DNA from: Cyanobacteriota bacterium
GTDB lineage: Bacteria; Acidobacteriota; Vicinamibacteria; Vicinamibacterales; UBA2999
Assembly (NCBI GenBank): GCA_019752015.1
Contig: JAIEMQ010000018.1
Coordinates: 50,701 to 114,700 of the forward strand
DNA: 64,000 nucleotides
Direction of reading: 5' to 3'
Under the pieces are notes generated by a model. It ran no database searches, had not been told where the DNA came from, and was given only the letters and a program-made list of their open reading frames with translations. Numbering within the stretch: position 1 is the first letter of the stretch; the number at the start of each line of letters is the position of its first letter. The position numbers and the translations under genes were made by a program. This document shows positions 26,876 through 34,284 of the stretch, piece after piece.

Positions 26876-28167
26876 TCGAGCGCCAGGTTCGTCATCACCT
26901 TCACGCCGACCGGCAGCGCCGATTCGTCCGCGAAGAACAATGGCGAGTGGTTCGCGGGGACTTTCGTCGGGTCTTGATCCTTCGGCGTCACGCCAAGGAA
27001 GACGAACATGCCGGGCACCTTCTGCTGAAAGAACGAGAAATCTTCGGCCGTGCCGGTGAGCGGTCCGAGATGCACGTTCTCGGCGCCGGCGGCGCGCCGC
27101 AAGGTCGGCAGCATCCGTTCGGTCAGCTTCTCGTCGTTTCGCGTCACCGGGTAGCCGAGCGTGTACGTCACCGTTGCCGTGGCGCCGGCGCTTTCCGCGA
27201 TGTTGGTCGCGATCGACGCGACGCGGCGCTGAATGTCCTTGCGGACGTTCTCGTCGAACGCGCGGATGGTTCCTTCGAGCTCGATCTCCTCGGGCACGAT
27301 GTTGGAGCGATTGCCGCCCGTGAACCGGCCGACCGTCACGACGGCGGGCGCTTCAGTGATGTTCACCGTGCGGCTGATGATCGTCTGCAAGCTCACCACG
27401 ATCTGCGATCCAACGACGATCGGATCGACGCCGGCCCACGGCACCGCGCCGTGCGTCTGCCGCCCTTTCACCTTGATCACGAACGAGTCGGCGCTCGCCA
27501 TGATCGGCCCGGGGCGATAGACGATCTGTCCGACGCGATACGGAAACACGTGCAGCCCGAACACCGCATCGACCTTCGGGTTCTCGAGCACGCTCTCCTT
27601 GATCATTTGCTCGGCGCCGCCGGGTTCACCGGGCGGCGGGCCCTCTTCGGCGGGCTGGAAGATCACCTTCACGGTGCCGGGCAAGCGATCCTTCATGCGC
27701 GCGAGCGCCGTCGCGGTGCCGAGCAGGATCGCCATGTGATTGTCGTGACCGCAGGCGTGCATCACGCCGGTCTCCTGCCCGTTCCACATCGCTTTCGCGG
27801 TGGACTTGAACGGCACGTCGACCTGTTCGGTGACCGGCAGCGCGTCCATGTCGGATCGCAACGCCACCACGGGACCGGGACGGCCGCCACGAAGCACGCC
27901 CACGACACCAGTCGTGGCCACGCCGGTCGTCACCTCAAAGCCGAGCTTGCGCAGTTCGTCCGCGATGATTTTCGACGTCCGCGTCTCGCGATTGCCGAGC
28001 TCCGGGTTCTTGTGGAAATCGCGCCGCCACGCCACGACCTGGGAATTGATCTCGACCGAGACCTTTTCGACATCGGATGCCAACGGATTCGCCGCTGGGG
28101 CCGTCTGAGAAAATATCGGTGACTGGCCGGTGGCCAGCACGATAACGAGCAGTAGAAGTTTTCGCAT
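26854..28167 (-). CDS. Secreted M20-family amidohydrolase (hippurate/IAA-amino acid hydrolase type)
   Basis: About 437 aa from the ATG at 28165-28167 (signal peptide MRKLLLLVIVLATGQS). M20D metal-site residues are clear: WRRDFHKNPELG (start), LRSDMDALP, HACGHDNHMAILLG (His/Asp), FQPAEEGPP (catalytic Glu pair) and ANHSPLFFADE. It removes acyl groups from N-acylated amino acids; export is unusual but seen in acidobacteria. It sits downstream of a 69-bp gap from DUF2721 on the same strand. Confidence 0.9.
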   Translation of the reverse strand: MRKLLLLVIVLATGQSPIFSQTAPAANPLASDVEKVSVEINSQVVAWRRDFHKNPELGNRETRTSKIIADELRKLGFEVTTGVATTGVVGVLRGGRPGPVVALRSDMDALPVTEQVDVPFKSTAKAMWNGQETGVMHACGHDNHMAILLGTATALARMKDRLPGTVKVIFQPAEEGPPPGEPGGAEQMIKESVLENPKVDAVFGLHVFPYRVGQIVYRPGPIMASADSFVIKVKGRQTHGAVPWAGVDPIVVGSQIVVSLQTIISRTVNITEAPAVVTVGRFTGGNRSNIVPEEIELEGTIRAFDENVRKDIQRRVASIATNIAESAGATATVTYTLGYPVTRNDEKLTERMLPTLRRAAGAENVHLGPLTGTAEDFSFFQQKVPGMFVFLGVTPKDQDPTKVPANHSPLFFADESALPVGVKVMTNLALDYLFGGK

Positions 28168-28236
28168 CGGATCGGAATCTCCCTGGTCCGGTGTGATTCT
28201 AGAGGCGCTGATCCTCACGGCGCTACGAGAATAAGG

Positions 28237-28803
28237 TTACTGAATTTTTCGGCCGATCCAGGTGAAGGGGCCGCCTGGCTTGGTCTTCAAATCGGCGCCG
28301 GCGTACTTCTGGCTGACCTTCCAGACAAAGTCCATCTCCGTCATGATCGCGCTCAGCGCCATTCGGGATTCGATGATCAGCAGGATCGATCCGTAGAGCA
28401 TGTAGAGCGTGCCGATCACGCCCGCCAGCACCGCGACCCACGTGAAGTTCCTCGCCGCCGCCGAGAAGATCGCAATCGAGACCGTAGCCGCGACGAATGC
28501 GCCGAGCGCGGTGTAGAACGCCGCCATCGCGCGCTGGATCAGCCGCGCGCGCGAGGTCTGGCGATCGAGCTGCGTGAAGATCAGCACACGCCGCTCTTCG
28601 AACATTTCATCCTGTTCGGGATGCGCGGCCAGCTCCTGGAATCGCTCGGACAGGGTGCGCGTGCGATCGATGACGCGCCCGAGGCGGGTGCTGGTTGAAA
28701 AAATCAGCGCGCCGCACGCCGAGATGAGGACCGCCGGGGTGATCATCGCCGTCAGGACCGCGAGCGCATTCTGCGGAGCTTCGAGGCGCGCCAGCCAATC
28801 CAT
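28237..28803 (-). CDS. DUF2721 family membrane protein
   Basis: 188 aa with three hydrophobic segments (about residues 17-36, 92-115 and 120-142). The basic, Arg-rich stretch RVIDRTRTLSERFQELA between TM1 and TM2 and FTQLDRQTSRARLIQRAM before TM2 match the DUF2721 pattern. Function unknown. Divergent from the quinone reductase across about 20 bp. Confidence 0.8.
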   Translation of the reverse strand: MDWLARLEAPQNALAVLTAMITPAVLISACGALIFSTSTRLGRVIDRTRTLSERFQELAAHPEQDEMFEERRVLIFTQLDRQTSRARLIQRAMAAFYTALGAFVAATVSIAIFSAAARNFTWVAVLAGVIGTLYMLYGSILLIIESRMALSAIMTEMDFVWKVSQKYAGADLKTKPGGPFTWIGRKIQ

Positions 28804-28826
28804 CCCGCCAGTGTACTATGCGGCGT

Positions 28827-29801
28827 ATGCAGGCCATTCTCGCGCGTCAATTCGGCGGCCCCGAAGTCCTCCAGCTCGCACAACTCCCCGATCCCGCGGC
28901 GAAGCAGGGACAGGTGCGGGTCCGCATCCACGCGATCGGCGTGAACCCGTACGAGACCTACATGCGCGCCGGCGCGTATGCGATCAGACCCGAGTTGCCG
29001 TACATTCCCGGCGCCGATGCGGCCGGCGTGATCGATCAGATTGGCGATGACGTGAGCGGCTGGACGACCGGCGATCGCGTCTACATCAGCGGCACCGCGA
29101 TTCATAAGGCGTATGGCGCCTACGCGCAGCTCGCGGTGTGCAACGCCGACCAGGTGCACCGGCTGCCGGATCGCATTTCATTCGCGCAGGGCGCCGGCCT
29201 GTTCGTGCCCTACGTCACCGCGTGGCGCGCGCTGTTCGGGCGCGCGAACACGCGCGCGGGCGATGTCGTGATGATCCACGGGGCGAGCGGCGGTGTTGGC
29301 GGCGCCGCGACCCAGTTCGCGGCCGCGGCAGGCGCGACCGTCATCGGCACCGCGGGTTCGGCTGAGGGCCTCGACGTCGTGCGGTCGCAGGGCGCGAGCC
29401 ATGCGGTGAATCACAAGGACGCGAACTATCTCGACGAGATTACGAAACTGACCGGCGGCCGCGGCCCCGACGTCATTCTCGAGATGCTCGCCAACGTCAA
29501 CCTCGATCACGACCTCACGGTCGTCGCGCCGTCAGGACGCATTGTCGTGATCGGCAATCGCGGCCGCGTCGAGATCGACGCGCGCAAGATCATGACGAAG
29601 GACGTGTCGGTGTTCGGCCTGGCGTTGTGGAACATTCCGGCGGAAGAAGTCCGCCGCGCGCACCAGGCGATCGTCGCCGGCCTCGAGAGCGGCGCGCTCA
29701 ATCCGGTGGTGGGAACCGAGATGCCGCTGAAGGATGCGGCGCGGGCCCACCAGCAGGTGATGGAGCCCGGCGCGCGCGGCAAGATTGTGCTGATCCCGTA
29801 G
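28827..29801 (+). CDS. Zinc-independent NADPH:quinone oxidoreductase (MDR/QOR family)
   Basis: About 324 aa. The N-terminal MDR catalytic domain (GGPEVLQLAQLPDP, GxDAAG in IPGADAAGVIDQ) and the Rossmann part (IHGASGGVGGAATQFAAA, GxGxxG-like) are present. There are no structural-zinc cysteines, as in zeta-crystallin-type quinone reductases. Start 28827 (MQAILARQFGGPE) is preferred over 28818 because family proteins start there and TACTAT lies 7 nt upstream. It probably reduces quinones or enones with NADPH. Confidence 0.88.
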   Translation: MQAILARQFGGPEVLQLAQLPDPAAKQGQVRVRIHAIGVNPYETYMRAGAYAIRPELPYIPGADAAGVIDQIGDDVSGWTTGDRVYISGTAIHKAYGAYAQLAVCNADQVHRLPDRISFAQGAGLFVPYVTAWRALFGRANTRAGDVVMIHGASGGVGGAATQFAAAAGATVIGTAGSAEGLDVVRSQGASHAVNHKDANYLDEITKLTGGRGPDVILEMLANVNLDHDLTVVAPSGRIVVIGNRGRVEIDARKIMTKDVSVFGLALWNIPAEEVRRAHQAIVAGLESGALNPVVGTEMPLKDAARAHQQVMEPGARGKIVLIP

Positions 29802-30869
29802 CTACTTCTTCGCCAGCTCTTCGTCGATGATTGACTTGAAGTTCTCGAACGGCATCGCGCCAATCACGGCGCGGCCGTTGACGTAGAGCGTCGGCGTGGA
29901 ATTGACGCCCATCTTCTCGCCGAGCTCCCGGGCCTCGCGCACCGCCGGCGCCCACTTGCCCGCATCGAGACACTGATCGAACGACGCGCCGTCGAGCCCG
30001 ATCGCGCGAGCGGTCTGCTTGAGCGCCGGCACTTCGAGCGCGCGCTGGTTGGCGAACATCGCGTCGTGCATCTCCCAGTACTTGCTCTGGTCGCCGGCGC
30101 AGCGCGCCGCTTCGGCGGCCTTCGGCGCCTGCGGATGGTTCGGCAACGGGAAATCCTTGAAGACGATCCTGACGCGATCGCCGTAGGTCTCGCGCACCTT
30201 CGCCAACGTTGGGTTGACGCGCGCGCAGAACGGGCACTGGTAGTCGGAGAACTCGACGATCGTCACCGGCGCGGAGGCGTTGCCGCGAACCGGATCGTCG
30301 CCGCCGGTCGGCACCGTGTAGCGTGGCGGATCGAGCATCACCTTCACGTTGGCGCCGCTCTTCGCCTTCAGACTCTCGACCAGCATGGCGCGCGCCTGCT
30401 GGGTGCGGCGCATTTCCAGGAACGGCTTGATCTCGCCGCGCAGCGCGTCGAGCGTGCGGCCCTGCGCGCGGTCCTTGTTCTGCTCGTAAAAGGCGGCGAT
30501 CTCTTTCTCGCCGATCGCCGGCAGCAGTTTCGCGCCTTCCTGCTCGACGTAGGCATCGACCGGCTGCCCCGCGGCCTTCGCGGCGTTGGCGATCAGCTGA
30601 TCACCGACCAGCAGGTCGATCATGTTGCGGCGATTCTGGTACATCGCCTGCACGAGGCGGGCGCGCTCGGCGGCGTCGAACTCTTCCCACTTCGCGTCAA
30701 CGTCCTTGAGCGTGATCGGCTTGCCGGCGACTTCAGCGACGACCTGGTCGGGATTGGCGGACGGCAGCGGCGCCTGCGCCGACGTGGTTTCCTCGGCGCA
30801 CGCGCCGGAAAAAACCGTGGCTGCCGCCAGCAGCAGCGCGCCGGTCGCGAGCCGGAATTTACATCTCAT
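29802..30869 (-). CDS. DsbA-family thioredoxin-fold protein with SurA-like N-terminal domain
   Basis: 355 aa. The signal sequence ends near FSGAC (Cys24), a weak lipobox. Residues 40-175 resemble the helical chaperone part of SurA/PpiC proteins (VVAEVAGKPITLKDVD). Residues about 195-355 are a DsbA-type thioredoxin domain with CPFC at 212-215 and the cis-Pro loop GVNSTPTLYVNG. It would act as an oxidase or isomerase for exported disulfides. It overlaps the small Cys-rich gene by 4 bp (ATGA) and converges with the quinone reductase. Confidence 0.87.
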   Translation of the reverse strand: MRCKFRLATGALLLAAATVFSGACAEETTSAQAPLPSANPDQVVAEVAGKPITLKDVDAKWEEFDAAERARLVQAMYQNRRNMIDLLVGDQLIANAAKAAGQPVDAYVEQEGAKLLPAIGEKEIAAFYEQNKDRAQGRTLDALRGEIKPFLEMRRTQQARAMLVESLKAKSGANVKVMLDPPRYTVPTGGDDPVRGNASAPVTIVEFSDYQCPFCARVNPTLAKVRETYGDRVRIVFKDFPLPNHPQAPKAAEAARCAGDQSKYWEMHDAMFANQRALEVPALKQTARAIGLDGASFDQCLDAGKWAPAVREARELGEKMGVNSTPTLYVNGRAVIGAMPFENFKSIIDEELAKK

Positions 30870-31075
30870 CCAGTGAGCTTATCATCCGGAACCCCCTCGA
30901 CCGCGCTCGAGGCACGCCGCTCGTAGCCCGGGCAGCGCAGCACCGGAAGCGGCGGATATTTGCGGAATTCGCGATTCGTCAGCGACAACCGGCACATGTA
31001 AAACGTTGACCGGTCGCCCTTCACACTACGGCAGTGCTGACAGTCGCTGCAGAGGCCAATGACGGGCTCAGACAC
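30866..31075 (-). CDS. Small cysteine-rich protein, zinc-ribbon-like
   Basis: 69 aa with LCSDCQHCR, FYMCRLS and VLRCPGY: five cysteines arranged CxxCxxC, C and C, suggesting metal binding. I recognise no named family; similar tiny proteins of unknown function accompany oxidoreductases. Its stop overlaps the DsbA-like start by 4 bp, so they are co-translated. It diverges from the VWFA gene across about 41 bp. Confidence 0.65.
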   Translation of the reverse strand: MSEPVIGLCSDCQHCRSVKGDRSTFYMCRLSLTNREFRKYPPLPVLRCPGYERRASSAVEGVPDDKLTG

Positions 31076-31116
31076 CTCGGCATCAAGGGTACAACCTTTG
31101 CTAAAGTTGGAGTGTC

Positions 31117-32025
31117 ATGTCCAGGATGTCCTCGTTGGTGTGCGCCGTAGCTCTGCTCGCGGGTTCGCTCGTCGTGGCCGCGAACGAACCGCAGCCGGTC
31201 TTTAAATCCAGCGTCCGCACGGTGCCGATTTACGCGACGGTCGTCGACGCGAGCGGACGCCTCGTGCCGGCGCTCGAACAGCCGGATTTCACCATCCTGG
31301 ACAACGGCAAGCCCGCCGACGTCACGCTGTTCTCGAACGAGTCGCAGCCGTTCACGGCGGTCGTGATGCTCGATACGAGCGCGAGCATGACCGCCAATCT
31401 CAAGCTGCTCAATCGCGCCGCGGAACAGTTCCTGCTGCGCCTCCTGCCGGTCGACAAGGCGCAGGTCGGCGCGTTCAACGACAAGATCCAGTTGAGCGGC
31501 ACGTTCACGAACAATCGCGACGAGCTGATCGGCGCGCTGAATGATCTGTATTTCGGCAACCCGACGCGGCTCAATGACGCAATCGCCACCAGCCTCGACG
31601 CGCTGCAGGGCATCGACGGCCGCCGCGTCGTGCTGGTCTTCACCGACGGCGAAGACACCTCGAGCCGCATCGGCTTCAAGAACGTGCTCGAGCGCGCGCG
31701 CGACGAAGAAGTGATGGTCTATTCGATCGGCCTGGAGTCCGAATATTTCAACGGCATGCGCGTCGTGAGATCACGGCCGTCGCGCGACCTGCGGAGGATT
31801 TCGGATGAAACCGGCGGCGGCTACTTCGAGTTGTTGAAGACCGCGGAATTGGCGCCAACGTTCTCGCGCGTCGCGCAGGAGCTGCGCAGCCAGTACCTGA
31901 TCGGGTTTGCGCCAAGCTCACTCGACGGCAAGGTGCACAAGCTCGAAGTGAAGGTGACGAAGCCGGGGATGACGGTGCGGGCGCGTAAGAGCTATCTCGC
32001 GGCGCCCGACAAGCCTAGTAATTAA
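31117..32025 (+). CDS. VWFA-domain protein of the acidobacterial type
   Basis: 302 aa with a signal peptide (MSRMSSLVCAVALLAGSLVVAA). It has the N-terminal FKSSVRTVPIYATVVDASGR, typical of VWFA-related acidobacterial proteins, then a von Willebrand A domain with MIDAS DTSASM (about residue 90) and FTDGEDTSSR. Such proteins bind metal and partner proteins outside the cell; the role is unknown. A TAAAGT lies 9 nt before the ATG. Confidence 0.85.
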   Translation: MSRMSSLVCAVALLAGSLVVAANEPQPVFKSSVRTVPIYATVVDASGRLVPALEQPDFTILDNGKPADVTLFSNESQPFTAVVMLDTSASMTANLKLLNRAAEQFLLRLLPVDKAQVGAFNDKIQLSGTFTNNRDELIGALNDLYFGNPTRLNDAIATSLDALQGIDGRRVVLVFTDGEDTSSRIGFKNVLERARDEEVMVYSIGLESEYFNGMRVVRSRPSRDLRRISDETGGGYFELLKTAELAPTFSRVAQELRSQYLIGFAPSSLDGKVHKLEVKVTKPGMTVRARKSYLAAPDKPSN

Positions 32026-32063
32026 CGTCTCATCGTCCGCGCGCAACGCGGACCAGAAACACG

Positions 32064-32162
32064 CTAGCGTCCGAAGCTGACTGCCAGGATGGTGCCGACC
32101 AGCAATATGGCGGTCACCAGTTCAATCGTGCTCGAGAAATTCCACTCGTAAAGGCGAAACAT
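32064..32162 (-). CDS. Possible 32-aa single-TM microprotein
   Basis: ATG at 32160-32162, stop at 32064-32066. The product is MFRLYEWNFSSTIEL followed by a hydrophobic helix VTAILLVGTILAVSF. A GGAGG ribosome-binding site sits 6 nt upstream, which is why I call it. Its RBS lies within a GC-rich hairpin (arms GCCCCGC and GCGGGGC near 32174-32192). Confidence 0.42.
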   Translation of the reverse strand: MFRLYEWNFSSTIELVTAILLVGTILAVSFGR

Positions 32163-32206
32163 TTGAGGCCTCCGCCCCGCCGGAGGCGGGGCAAAACGAC
32201 GCTGTT

Positions 32207-32250
32207 ACTAATGAGGCGAAGCGCGGTGTTTCACGCGAAGCCTCATTAGT
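32207..32250 (-). terminator. Hairpin after the minus-strand gene at 32264
   Basis: Perfect 11-bp inverted arms ACTAATGAGGC (32207-32217) and GCCTCATTAGT (32240-32250) around 22 bp. It follows the stop at 32264. There is no clear T-tract, so it could be a weak terminator or stabiliser. Confidence 0.55.
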
Positions 32251-32263
32251 GTCTACGGCGGGG

Positions 32264-33034
32264 CTACTGCAATAGTTCCAGCAGCGAATTCCAGTTGGTT
32301 TTACGGAGCAGATCCGCAATTAGCACTTCGTTCCCGCGCAGCCGGATCACGAGGGATTTGCCTGATCCCGGCGCGCTTACCCCGAACAGGTGATCTGCCT
32401 GTTTCTGCACCTCCGGGGGCGCCACTTGTCCCAGGAACACCATCGTCTGCGCCTCCGCATAGCGCTCGACGCCGTCGGCATCGCGATACGTGTTCGACGG
32501 CATCGCGAGCACCGCGACCGCGCCGGGGATGATCGCCAGCTTCGACGGTGCCGGCTGAACGGCTGATGCCATCTCGATCGTGAACGGCGCATCGATCGTC
32601 ACGTCGATCAGGACGTGCGATTCGGCGTCGATCTTCACGCCGGCGACGCCTTCATCCGACAGCGAGACGCCGTCGACTTCCTGCGACTTGCCGGTGCGCT
32701 TCGCTTCGGCGACGGCGCGATCGTACTGCAGCGCGGCGCGCCGCTGCGCCGCCTGGATGTTGTTCTCGATCTGCGCCATTGCGCGCGCGGCCTTCAGTTG
32801 ATTCGCGTCGTTGAGCGGATTCGCGATCACCTCGATCGAGCGATCGCCGGGCTGCAGCGGACGAACCATCCACAACGCTTCGGTGTTGCCGTTGGCGGGC
32901 ACCGCGCCGTCTTGGCTGGTGGCGGGAAATGGCAACGCCGGTGCCATCGCCGACCGCACCGCGGCCATGGTGCGATCGCCGTCGCCTTGCGCGGAGAGAA
33001 CGATCGCGATCAGAACAACGCTAACGAGTTTCAT
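32264..33034 (-). CDS. Secreted protein of unknown function
   Basis: 256 aa with a signal peptide (MKLVSVVLIAIVLSAQG). The central stretch ARAMAQIENNIQAAQRRAA predicts a coiled helix, followed by a beta domain (AGVKIDAESHVLIDVTID). I do not recognise it. The start overlaps the end of the FAD-subunit gene by 14 bp, so it is the last gene of the molybdenum-hydroxylase operon, though secretion argues it is not an enzyme subunit. Confidence 0.6.
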   Translation of the reverse strand: MKLVSVVLIAIVLSAQGDGDRTMAAVRSAMAPALPFPATSQDGAVPANGNTEALWMVRPLQPGDRSIEVIANPLNDANQLKAARAMAQIENNIQAAQRRAALQYDRAVAEAKRTGKSQEVDGVSLSDEGVAGVKIDAESHVLIDVTIDAPFTIEMASAVQPAPSKLAIIPGAVAVLAMPSNTYRDADGVERYAEAQTMVFLGQVAPPEVQKQADHLFGVSAPGSGKSLVIRLRGNEVLIADLLRKTNWNSLLELLQ

Positions 33035-33842
33035 TCCAGAATTGCGCGAGGAGATTCGCGGCCACTTTCATTCGATACTCACCCGTCGACCTGACATCGT
33101 CAATAGGCGCGATCTCCGTCTCGAGCGCGGCCTGCGCATCGGCGATCGAGCCGCCGCCGCGCAACACCGCGGCCGCCTTCGCCGCCAGGACGACGGTCGG
33201 CGCGACCGATCCGAATGCGATTCGAAGGTCGCGGCCGCGAACGGCGGCCATCATGATCTTCGAGATCGCCTGCGCCCGCCGCGTGCCGACTTTTCGCCAC
33301 CACTGTTGGCCGTCGATGCGCGGCATCTCGATCGCCACGATCAATTCGTCGGGCTGCCGCACGCTCTTGCGATAGCCGGTGTAGAAGCTGTCGAAGGCGA
33401 CGGTCCGCGTTCCTTTGTGGTTGCGAAGCACGATGCGCGCGTTGGCAGCTGCGAGCACAGGGAGCGTATCGCCGGCCGGTGACGCATTGGCGACGTTGCC
33501 GCCAAGCGTGCCGCGATTCTGGATCTGCGCGCCGCCTACTTCCCGCGATGCCGCCACCAGCATCGGCAGGCGCTTCTGCACGATCGTCGATTGAATGATC
33601 GCGGTGTAGGTCGTCAGCGCGCCGATGCGCAGCACATCGCGGTCGACGCTGATGCCCCGCAGTTCCTTCAGGTCCCATAAATCGATGAAGCGCCGCTCGG
33701 TCAGCGTTCCGAATTGCAGTCCGACATACACGTCCGTGCAGCCCGCGATCGGCGTCAACGCAGGATCAGCCGCCAGCATCGACAACGCCGCTTTCAGCGA
33801 GGCCGGGCGCTCGAGCGACAGCGAGGTGGGATTAGCGGGCAC
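33021..33842 (-). CDS. Xanthine dehydrogenase family, FAD-binding subunit
   Basis: 273 aa, CoxM/XdhB type. The FAD-binding pattern PIAGCTDVYVGLQFG and REVGGAQIQNRGTLGGNVANASPAGD is intact. It passes electrons from the 2Fe-2S subunit to FAD. It overlaps the 2Fe-2S gene by 11 bp. The operon order large-small-FAD is a common variant. The physiological substrate (purine, aldehyde, nicotinate or CO) cannot be chosen from this subunit alone. Confidence 0.9.
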   Translation of the reverse strand: MPANPTSLSLERPASLKAALSMLAADPALTPIAGCTDVYVGLQFGTLTERRFIDLWDLKELRGISVDRDVLRIGALTTYTAIIQSTIVQKRLPMLVAASREVGGAQIQNRGTLGGNVANASPAGDTLPVLAAANARIVLRNHKGTRTVAFDSFYTGYRKSVRQPDELIVAIEMPRIDGQQWWRKVGTRRAQAISKIMMAAVRGRDLRIAFGSVAPTVVLAAKAAAVLRGGGSIADAQAALETEIAPIDDVRSTGEYRMKVAANLLAQFWNETR

Positions 33843-34284
33843 GGCCCCTCTTCAACGCGGACTTCACCGAGCGAAAGATCGCCGGATAGCCGGTGCACCG
33901 GCAGAGATTTCCCGCCAGCGCGACCTTGATGTCGTGCTCGGATGCGCCGGGCTTCAATCGGGCCGCCGCCAGAATCATTCCCGGCGTGCAGATGCCGCAC
34001 TGCGCGCCGCCGTGAACCACGAACGCGTCCTGCAGCGCCTTGCCGGTCCTGGTGGCCGTCGCTCCTTCAATCGTGATGACCTTGCGGCCCTCCGCGTGCG
34101 CGAGCGGGACGATGCACGAGTCGACGGCGACGCCGTCGATCAAAACGGTGCACGCGCCGCACTCCCCTTCGCCGCAGCCTTCCTTCGTTCCGGTCAGGCC
34201 GCAGTCCTCGCGCAGCACATCGAGCAACCGTTTCATCGGGTGCGCAGTCACCGTCCGCGTTTTGCCGTTGACGGTCAGCTTCAC
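33832..34284 (-). CDS. Xanthine dehydrogenase family, [2Fe-2S] subunit
   Basis: 150 aa with the two conserved cluster sites: plant-type ferredoxin (CGEGECGACTVLIDG with one more Cys) and the second domain GGAQCGICTPGM ... NLCRCTGY. All eight ligands appear present. It relays electrons from the molybdenum subunit to FAD. It overlaps the large subunit by 4 bp (34281-34284). Confidence 0.93.
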   Translation of the reverse strand: MKLTVNGKTRTVTAHPMKRLLDVLREDCGLTGTKEGCGEGECGACTVLIDGVAVDSCIVPLAHAEGRKVITIEGATATRTGKALQDAFVVHGGAQCGICTPGMILAAARLKPGASEHDIKVALAGNLCRCTGYPAIFRSVKSALKRGRAR